Shown piece after piece: positions 24,019 through 34,600 of a stretch of DNA of 64,000 nt. A program made the position numbers and the translations under genes. The DNA lies in the NCBI RefSeq assembly GCF_905163445.1, contig NC_053191.1, forward strand, positions 9,610,001-9,674,000. Reading direction: 5' to 3'. The notes under the pieces are model-generated. The model saw only the letters and a program-made list of their open reading frames with translations. It did no database searches and was not told the DNA's origin. This DNA comes from Pararge aegeria. Taxonomy: Eukaryota; Arthropoda; Insecta; Lepidoptera; Nymphalidae. Position 1 is the stretch's first letter; the number at the start of each line of letters is the position of its first letter.

Positions 24019-24052
24019 ACTTTTGGTATAGATAAATATCTATACCAAAAGT
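24019..24052. repeat. perfect 34-bp palindrome
   Basis: Arms ACTTTTGGTATAGATA and TATCTATACCAAAAGT are exact reverse complements around a central AA. It lies in the divergent promoter region. Confidence 0.9.
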
Positions 24053-24193
24053 TCAAATAATACCAATCTGCATTTGCATCGGATTTGGAATTTGATTTTT
24101 AATTTGAAATGAATTTGAATTGGATTGCAATCAAAGGAATCGTTTTTAACTGTGGAAATACTTAAATAAACGAATCGAGGAGTTGTTTTTATT

Positions 24194-24609
24194 GACACTT
24201 TGATCTTGTATTTCGGCAAATTATGGAGGGTAGAGTCATCTGTGTATATGAAAAAGTGTCGTCAAAATGTATTAAATGAGGATGGCGCCAACAAGGAAGT
24301 ATGGAGATACAAGGAAGTAAGGTTATATTTACCACAATATTTTGTACAACGTAAGTTGTTAATTCTCAATAATTAACTACTTTAGTCGATAATGACATTA
24401 AATTTTTTAACTCGGCATACTTCAATTCATCTACGATTGCTACATTCATACCATACCCTGTGCATCCACCAGCGCCATTGTGGAGGATTTTTGAACTGTT
24501 ATTTAGCGCATACACTGGACACTTTTTCATCTTTTCTCCCATATAAGATGACTCTCCTTACCTCTACCCTCCATACCTACCGCTTTGGCATCAAAGTCAT
24601 CTTGTCAAA
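24194..24609. repeat. fold-back MITE in the divergent promoter
   Basis: The left part (TGACACTTTGATCTTG, ATTATGGAGGGTAGAG, TGAAAAAGTGTC, GATGGCGCC) reappears in reverse complement on the right (GCGCCATTGTGG, GGACACTTTTTCATC, CTCTACCCTCCATA, ATCAAAGTCATCTTGTCA). It has inverted TGACA ends and no ORF of its own; the short ORF at 24392 is incidental. Confidence 0.6.
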
Positions 24610-24863
24610 ATAAACATTATGTCAGAGATGTTATTCATTTACTGGTCTGTGATGTTATTTGTCAATTTTCCTTCCACTTGGAGTTAAAACTTAGATATAT
24701 TTCATTACCTATTTATTTGTTATTACAATAATAATTCCTTTCTTAATTTAGTCTGTTACATTGTTTTTTTCTTAATAAATTATTTGACATGTGTTTTAGA
24801 AGTTCATCAGTAATCAGAAAAATATATCCGTGAACTTGGCAAGAATCTTAATCATAAATAATT

Positions 24864-27800
24864 ATGTCTGATAAGCCAGTGGTAGCTAGTGGCAATCAGC
24901 CTATAGTGAAGATAGGTCACTACACGTTAGGGGTTACTCTAGGAGTTGGAACATTCGGAAAGGTCAAGATTGGTGAACATCAGTTGACCAAGCACAAGGT
25001 CGCAGTAAAAATCCTTAACAGACAGAAGATCAAATCTCTCGATGTCGTCGGAAAGATTAGACGTGAGATACAAAATCTTAAGCTCTTTAGACATCCGCAT
25101 ATTATTAAATTGTATCAGGTAAGATTGTTTACTTCTACCATAAAGTTCTAACAAATAAAACGTTACTTAATTGCTGCTTCGTGGAAGTATTGGGAATGTA
25201 TTGTCATATTCATCATCATTTTCATAACCAGCTTACTACAGGATACGGATCTCTTAAAAATCTCAGAAGGGTTTAGGTTTTAGTCTACCACGCTGACATA
25301 GTGCACACTGGTATACTATGCATGCGCTTGAGAACATTAAGGAGTACTCTTAGGCATGCATAGCATGTTAGAGATGCAGGGGATGAAACTCAGACTGAAC
25401 GGAAATCTAAAGCCTTCTTTGGCCAAAAAACTGCACTGCATAAAATAATTACATAAACGTTAAAACAGCTTTTAAATTATGCACCTTAGATGAATATGGG
25501 CTGTAACTACAGTTGTGAGTGATCTCATAGAATATTAAAAGTAACACAGGAATAAATATATGAGTTGCCCTCTGACAACCTTCACTGGACTGCTGCCCTT
25601 TAATTTAATTTGTCTTTCTAATTGCATGGTTTTTTATTAATGTTACCAGCTGGACATACTTTAAATACAACTTATCTTTTCACTTTATAGGTAATTTCAA
25701 CAGCAACAGATATATTCATGATAATGGAATATGTATCTGGAGGTGAACTCTTTGACTACATTGTGAAAAGGGGAAAACTCCAAGAGCACGAAGCTAGGCG
25801 CTTTTTTCAACAAATCATATCTGGAGTTGACTATTGTCATCGGCACATGATTGTTCACCGGGACTTGAAACCTGAGAATTTGTTGCTGGATCACAATATG
25901 CATGTAAAGATAGCTGACTTTGGTTTGTCTAATATGATGATGGATGGGGAATTTTTGAGGACATCTTGTGGATCACCAAATTATGCTGCACCTGAGGTAA
26001 AACTCATGAAATTATACATGTGTTACACTCCAAAATATAGTCACTAACTATAGACTTAAAGGCTCATCCTGTATCTTAATGAATATGAAATTAATTTACT
26101 GACTACCTACCCATCATCATGCAGAGTGTAACCTCAGTGGCAAATTGATGTCGCTGAATCTTGGTTTAAAACTCTTAGTTGTTCTTTCCCACTCTAACTG
26201 TGTGTTGTTTCCCAATAGTTTCTAACATGATTTCTTATCCGCTAAGATACAGAATAGGCCTAATTAGTAATTTAGCAGATGATGGAGAGAGCTGTCCCAA
26301 GAATCGTTAGTGAATAAAAAGTTTTCCAAATCTATTATAGAAGAACCAGAGTTACCAATCTAGTTTAACAAGTTGCTTAGCTAAACTGGTCAACATTTAA
26401 CTTTTTCTTACTATATTTTTGTAATCTATGTATGTTTCTTTAATTTAGTATAAAACACAATACATTTGTCTTGGTAGTTGTATTGTTATTACATACCTAG
26501 TCTTATGTGCCATGCAGTCTATGTGTATGTCCTTTTAATGTTCTTTATAGAGAACAATAGCAACAGATTTTAATTCACTTTATCAATTTAGCACTGAGAT
26601 TTATGTGTACAACAAAAAAAGCACTAGTGTCCATAGAATACTTAAATGATTTCAGAAGCATACTAATCAGGAAATTCATTTCTTTATAGGTCATATCAGG
26701 AAAGTTATATGCTGGCCCAGAAGTTGATGTTTGGTCCTGCGGTGTTATTCTCTATGCTCTTCTCTGTGGAACATTGCCTTTTGATGATGAACATGTGCCT
26801 ACGTTGTTTAGAAAAATCAAATCAGGAATATTCCCGATACCTGAATACTTGAACAAAAGTGTTGTTAGCCTCCTGTGCAACATGCTTCAAGTGGACCCAA
26901 TGAAAAGGGCGACAATAGAAGATGTAAAAAAACATGAATGGTTCCAAAAAGATTTGCCGGGTTATTTGTTCCCGTCGCCAGTGGAGCAGGTGGTAATCAC
27001 AATTATTGAGTTCTACTAACTGTGCTGAAATGGTTTTGAGGTTAACGGTGGTAACTAACAAAATATTATTTTTTCTTGACTGAAACTGTCCTGGGGACAT
27101 GTTACTAGAGCTATCAAAGTAATGAAAAAAAGGTGTACCTGTATTTATTTGTTACTGAAAGAATCAATACTTATTCCATTCATATTTTTACTTGTTACAT
27201 TTCTCACTAATATTTAGTATAATCATGATAAGTTGATGAGAATCTTCAATTTAATGTATTAAAAAATACTCTATGTTAGCATAGTTTTCAGATACACATA
27301 AAACTGTGAATGCATGATGACTGTTATCATTGCATGAACATCATTTTGTAAAATTGAAGCTATAACATTGATATTTAAATAAAAATAAAAACATTGCATA
27401 TATAAATAAAAACAAGAGAATAACATAACCTTTGCATTACTGATTATATGAATGCATTAGTAAAAATAATCAATGCACTTATATTATTACTAAAAGTGCC
27501 TGAGGCTTCACTGGCCATTATTCAGGATCTTTAAAAACTCCAAGCAGTCCTCTAAAATTTTCCAGGAAAAAAAGTATTACATATATAAATTTTTACCTTA
27601 AGCTATCTCTGTGTCAAATTTTATTTGTAATTAGTTTGGATATCAGCATGGTTTAACATTATCTCTTTGCAGTCTATTCAATGGGATTTATAACATTGAA
27701 AATGTGAGTAATGAAATATTTTAACAATTTGGTACTTTGACACTGCAATTAAACCTATAAATCAGTAACAAATAAATACAGTTTATTATATATTAGTAGT

Positions 27801-30800
27801 AGTTTGTTTTCGGTTATATCTTGCATGAGTATTTGGTTAGACACCCAGAAATAGTATATCCAATTTTATTTACTTGTTAAAATTTTTATGTCCTATTTTC
27901 CCATTTACTGTGGTTTGAATTTTTGTTTGCATGCAGCATTTTTTATTAAGTTAACTAGAAAGTTGAAACTTGCATTTTCACATTTGGTACCTACCATTAC
28001 AATTTGTTGTCCTTGTTTAAAATTGTCATAATCTTGCTTCATTTTGCATCGCATTCAAGATTTCAATGCCATAGAGGATCAGGGCTTGTGCTGCCAAAGT
28101 TTCTATTAATACAATTTATATTCAGTACAGGAGGGAGCCCGCCAGGCCAGATTGGTGCAGCAAGCAGTTTTTACATACACTTAAAACGTGCATACACATT
28201 TTGACATTGTAGTGAGATGGTGATAATAATTATACTTTGACTAAATGCAGGGCTAACTTGTGAGAGCTTTGCTAGAGATATTAAGGCTACCCATTTTCTT
28301 ATCTCATATCTTTTATTTAATTAATAATGTTAGAATACAACTTATAACTTAACAAATTACTGTACAAAGCATGCCCGCGTACAATGGCGCTAAGAATGTT
28401 GGCTGCATTCACGCGCTGAACAGCCAGGCTGATCTTTTGCGCAAATAATGAGCCAGCCCTTCTGACAGCAGATGGGGCAATGAACCGGGCTGTAATGTTT
28501 TGCTAGATATTTGTCGCAGTGAGACTCAACGGCCTCAGGGACTTCTCTCCAAGGCCAACGGAACAAATATTTAACCCTCTGTCTCTCTAGACATACTTAC
28601 GCCTTTTACTGTTTTTAGCTATCTGTACTATGTGACATACAAATAGGACGAGAAAATAATAATCTTATAATATAATACTTAATTTTCTTAATAATCTTAG
28701 CACTATAAGTTAAAAAAAAAGGTACATCATATGTGTAACAACACAAAAATATTTTCTTTTAAGACCTCGTTAGTTTCAAATTATGTGTTCCGTTTTTGTT
28801 TTGTGGTCATAACATTGAATTGTAAAATTTGTAATGGCAGGATAGCAGCGTGATCGATACGGAGGCGATAGCGGAGGTATGCGACAAGTTTGGAGTTCGC
28901 GAGCACGAGGTTCACAACGCGTTGCTGAGCGGCGACCCGCACGACCAACTGGCCATAGCGTACCACCTCATCATAGACAACAAGAGGATCGCCGACGAGG
29001 CCGCCAAGGCTGAGATCAAGGACTTCTATGTTGCAAGTGAGTTATTAGCCAAAACGCACAATGAACTACTGACCAACGCAAAAACCTGAGCTACCGGTTT
29101 GACATGGCGCACCTCCTCATCATAGGCAACGTGGTGTATCACAGAATGATAGGCAATAAGAGGTCCGCCGCCAAGGCTGAGAATAAGGAATTCTGCGTAA
29201 CTACAAAATAATGGAGGTTTGCGTCAAGAGGGTGCACAACCAACGCAAAAAACCTTCGCTACCAGTGTGACCGTCAAGACTTCTATGTTGCAAGTAAGTT
29301 TTTAGTCAATAGCAGAGGTGAGCGACAAGAGTGGTATGCGCGAGGTCGAATGCACCATTGATCAACGCACAAAACTGCGCTACCAGTTTGACATGGCGTC
29401 GAGGCCAAGGCGTTATTAGCTCGTAGCAGAGGTGTGCGACAAGACCGTTATGCGCGAGGACGAAACGCACAATCCACTGCTGACCAACGCACAAACCTAC
29501 GCTATCAGTTTGCGTAGGTGAGCAAAAAGTACACCATAGCGGACGAAGTCACCATATATAGTAGGTATATTAAATTGAGTATACGCTTTTATAATATGAT
29601 TCCTAAGGTGATTTTGGACCTGCCAATGCACAAGTTTAAAGAATTTGTTAAAACACACTTATTACAGCGAGGTTACTATACAATTGATGAATTTTTTTAA
29701 TGACAAGGTTGCTTGGAAGCTTCCGGCTCCGCTTTCAGCTCTCACAAGATAGAAAAATGAATGTTAAAATGCAAAATGTAAATTGTTGATGTTGGAAAAG
29801 AGCAACTGCTGAGTTTCTTGCCGGCTTCTTCTCGGTAGAATCTGCCTTCCGAACCGGTGGTAGAATCACTACAAACAGACAGACTTGACGTTTCAAAAGT
29901 GCTTATATTAGGCCTACTTGAAATAAATGAATTTTGAATTTTGAATTTTTAATCTTGACAGTAATATTTCAGTTTATTTAAAAATTCAATTGTACACTTT
30001 CGAGTGATAACATTTAAATAATAACCCCCTCGAGCGCACGTAAATAATTTTAAAAGCCCGTTTTTTCACTTTACAAAGGCAGTTCTCCGCCGGCGATCAC
30101 CGAGAGCGGCCGCCCGCATCCGGAGCGCATTGCACCGTTGCGCGACAAGTCGACGCCCGCTGCACAACCTGCACAGGACAAGCAAAAAGGAACGCCTGTT
30201 AAACGGTAATTCATTATATCAATCGATGGACCGCTTCTATAGGTGTAATGGCCGATAGTACTTACAATCAACTGGCTCACTACTACATATTCACGCGTGC
30301 AGGCGCAGGTCCAATCCGTACCTTCTCTGTCACAAGACTACTCGAATGACAGCTACCCCATCTACTTATGTACGTGAGACAATGTATGTGTATACAGTGG
30401 CGTTCCTAGGGTTTTGAATTTAAGCAAGCCCAGTTACCTAAAGGACAAATTTAACTCGTCATGATCTCTAAGTAACCATTCTTGTTGTGCTAAATAACAA
30501 TCCATATCAACAAATCTTTGAAAAACACTACGGTTAGAGTCAGCACGCGAATTATGATAAATAAGTTCTATGCAATGTTTGCCAAAATTAAAAAGTAATC
30601 ATAGTAATCCCAAGTGTTTCTTTAAGTTCGGCTCTCTTTAATTCTTATGATGACTGGTAATTTATGTCGTAACTAGCCGCGTTCCAACCATTATTTTCAT
30701 CAGAAAAAAAATATGCAAACATTTACCTGTTGTTCGCCAATTATTTTTTGATTTCGCCACAGAAACAATTTGCACACAAATTGAGCTCATATTTAACAAT

Positions 30801-31657
30801 ATTTATTTTTTAACAATTTTTATTTGTTTTTTAAGAAAACAAACCAGTAAAATGCACTATTCAACTCAAAAAAACAATAATAAACTCCTAAGTAGGTAGT
30901 TACTAATCAATAATAATGAATCTGTCAAGTGTTAACTAGTTGTAACGCAAACAATAACACGCGTGAAGTTGTTTCAATTCGCTCGCTGGTCATCTTCAAC
31001 TTCAACTCGCAATCTGGCATTTGATCTCCATACTAAATTATTAAATAATCTAGATTGTCTCTGCTAAATACATTGAAATTTCTATGAGAGAGAGCAGTAA
31101 AATAAAAGCCCCATATAAGCAAATGAGTGTGAGCGAGACAAAGCGGGGCCTCCGATCGCGTACGAAGACACGCGAAGAGCGCGATAGTGACAGTTCGGCG
31201 CGGCGCCGCGCCTTTCGACTGGTTGGTACCACAGAGTCTACCTGCCAGAGTAACGTAGTGCTTGCAGTAAAGTAGTCAAAGAGTATATACATTATTAAGC
31301 AAAAGTTAAACCATTGTATTTATATCCTCATTGCTATCAAGTTTTAATTATTTTGTTAATTTCATTTCGGAATAGTCGAGAAATATTTAAAAGAGATATT
31401 TATTGTAACGCAAGCCCGGCTTTTCGGCTTGTATGGTAGTACCGGCACTGTGTGTATATATTTATCAGATAGGGGTTTATCACCACAGGGATTTCCAAAT
31501 GCCACTATCTTGTACCACATATTCCCGTAACAGAGTTAGAATACTGAAAGTAATAGTTCAGAAAACAGAGGATACTAGGCGGCTACTGACCTCAGTAATA
31601 AGAGACCTACATAGCCTCGATATACAGTCGCGAAGCTGTCCAGCTATGTCTCTTCTT

Positions 31658-31690
<33 letters not shown>

Positions 31691-34600
31691 AGCTTTATTT
31701 ACATTCCTTACAATTAAATACCTTACTGGCTAAATATAATAGAGTTAAGTAAATACAATTTTCCTTAATCCTAAATTCTTATTTTCTATTTTAATGTTTT
31801 CATAGCTAAGTAATATATTGCCCTTATTGTACTTATACTATCTAATTTACGTAAGGACCGCCAGTAGCGGTAAAAGCCTCCTCCATATTTTTCCATTTGC
31901 ACCTGTCCCTTGCAAGAGTACTCCATGTCTTACCCGCAACTTTCGCGATGTCGTCCTCCCATCTTTTCAATGGCCTACCGGGTCTTCTCTTCCAATCCAT
32001 GGGATGCCAGTTGGTAACAATTTTTGTCCATCTACTATCTTGACATCTTTGAATGTGACCCGCCCATCTCCATTTAAGTTGCATAATTAGCTTTATGGCG
32101 TCTCTTGCTTTGGTCTCTCGTCTTATATCAGAGCACCTAATGCGGTCTTTAAGTTTAAGGCCAACTATACTCCTCTCCAAACCTCTTTGACATGTCCTTA
32201 TTTTTTTCAATGTCCTGATTGAGAGGGGCCAGGACTGGCATGCATAGGTAAGACATGGTAATATACACGTCTCTAGCGCTTTTGTTTTTAATCTTATTGG
32301 TAAATTTCCTTTAAAAATTTCCTTCATGCTCCAATATTTTTTCCATGTATTGGTGATTCGTCTATCTATTTCTTTGTCAATAGAGTTTTGGAATGAGATC
32401 AGATGACCAAGATAGATATATTCTTCTACGTATTCTATAACTTTCGATTGTATTTGTATCTGACTGCATGTGGAGTTTGTGATAATTTTCGTTTTTTCTT
32501 GATTTATATGCAGACCTACTTTCATACTTTGTAAATTTAATGTTTCCAACATATACTGTAAACCATCTGAACTTTCAGAAAATAGTACTATGTCGTCCGC
32601 AAACCTCAGGTGTGACAAGAAGCTACCGTATATTTTTAGCCCGACGTTGTCCCAATTTAGTGTCCTGAATATATTTTCAAGGACAGCTAAAAAAAGCTTT
32701 GAAGAGAGCGGGTCGCCTTGCCTTAAACCTCTTTCTAATTTAAATGGGATTCCGACCGTGTCTATACGAACGCTAGATGTACTTTTGTGGTAGAGTTCTT
32801 TTATAATGTCTATGTATTCACTATTAATACCCTGTTCTGCTAGAGCATTCCACATAGCATTATGGGAAATGGAATCGAATGCTTTAGAATAATCGATAAA
32901 TCCAATGTATAATGGTTTTCCATATTCCTTGTATTTTTCTATTATATTTTTTAGTGTGTGAATATGATCTATTGTGGAAAATCCTTGTATAAAACCTGCT
33001 TGTTCTACTCCCTGGTTTTCATCTATGATTTTTGTTATGCGTCGCAATAAAGTGGTAGCGAACACTTTATAGATGCATGATGTTAGACTGATAGGCCTGT
33101 AATTACATATTTGTTTCGGGTCTCCTTTTTTATAAATTAATGAAATTTCAGAATATGTCCACTGAGTCGGTAGTTTTTTCGTATAAAGTATAATGTTAAA
33201 AAGTTTCGTCAATGGTATAATAAGACTGTCCTTTCCAGCTATTATTATTTCATTGCTAATACCGTCCGGTCCAGGGCTTTTGTCATGTTTTAATTTATTT
33301 ATTGATAACTCTACCTCTCTTTCCATAAACGGTGGTGCTGGGTCCGTATTGTATGTTTCTACTTTTGTACCATTTGTATGGGATTGTTGACTGTATAGAG
33401 CTCTATAATATTGAGTAGCTATCTGAATAGTTTCATTTCTGTTAGTAACGGTACAGCCTGTAGCGGTTTCTATCTGACTCATGACGATTTTCGTATTGGC
33501 TAACTTCTTATAAGCTTTCTTCACTGCTCCAGTTTTTCCTAGTAAGTGTTGGAGTATATGTAGTCTGTAATTTTTAGTATTTTCCCTTATTTTTTTATTA
33601 ATAGTTCTATACAACATGCTCAGTTTTTTCTTTTCTTTTCTTGTTTTATTTCTTTTATTCTTCAACTCGTGTCTTTCATTTATTAGATCTTCCACTTCCT
33701 TATTTATTATATTTTGCCTTTTGTTTTCTCTACTTGTAATTTTAGATACTTTTGTGCTATCAAATATAGTTTTTTCTATGATGTCATACATTTCTTGGGG
33801 GTTTTCCGTCTCATTCCAATATGTTTTGAATATTTTGCTTGCAAGTGATGCTTTAAGTTTAGGTATATCTACATATTTTACTGACTTTTGATTGAATCGT
33901 CGTCTAGATCGTTTTTGACAGGTAATATTTAAAGTTGCTCTTACCATCCTATGATCACTTGGAAATTTTAAACTGCTAAGGACATTAACATTCTCTATCG
34001 ACTTAGGGACATTTGTTGTAATGAAGTCTATTTCATTTCTTGTGGATCCGTTTGGCGACTCCCATGTCCATCTAAGTTGTTTAGGCTTGTAAAATATAGT
34101 ATTCATTATGGTTAATTTATTTTGTTGACAAAATTCTATAAATAATTCACCTCTTTCGTTTTTGATGCCGTATCCGTATTTTCCCATGATAAATCCCATA
34201 TTATTATTTGTCTGTCCTACCTTTGCATTCATGTCTCCCATTAGAATCATTTTTAGATCACATTTTTTAATTGTATTGTGCAAGCATTCGTAAAAATAAT
34301 GGATTTCAATGTCCTTCGCTTCACTTGTAGGAGCATATACCTGAATAATTGAGAAGATATTTCCTTCAATTTGCACTCGAAGTACGGCCACTCTCTCGCT
34401 TATACCTATAAAATCCAATATTATAATTTGATTTTGTTTTCTTATCAGAAAACCGACTTTATATATACTTACACCAAAACTACCTGTTAATTTTTAATAA
34501 AAAAAGAATGGATATTAGTTCAGACTGGCCAATATTATGCATTATCTTTGACCGATATAAGTTCTATTGGGAATTCAAAATGACAATCTGGTACAGTCAA

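Larger units (their letters stand above)
23698..24863. promoter_or_regulatory. shared upstream region of the divergent zinc-finger and AMPK alpha genes
   Basis: The two start codons face away from each other 1,166 bp apart, so both 5' UTRs and promoters must lie here unless non-coding first exons are further off. It contains a perfect palindrome (24019-24052) and a fold-back MITE (about 24194-24609). No clear TATA or initiator was assigned. Confidence 0.5.

Noticed and set aside
31050..31292. Opposed ORFs in a GC-richer patch of AMPK alpha intron 5
   Set aside because: Both are short, without family similarity, and mirror one another; composition alone explains them.
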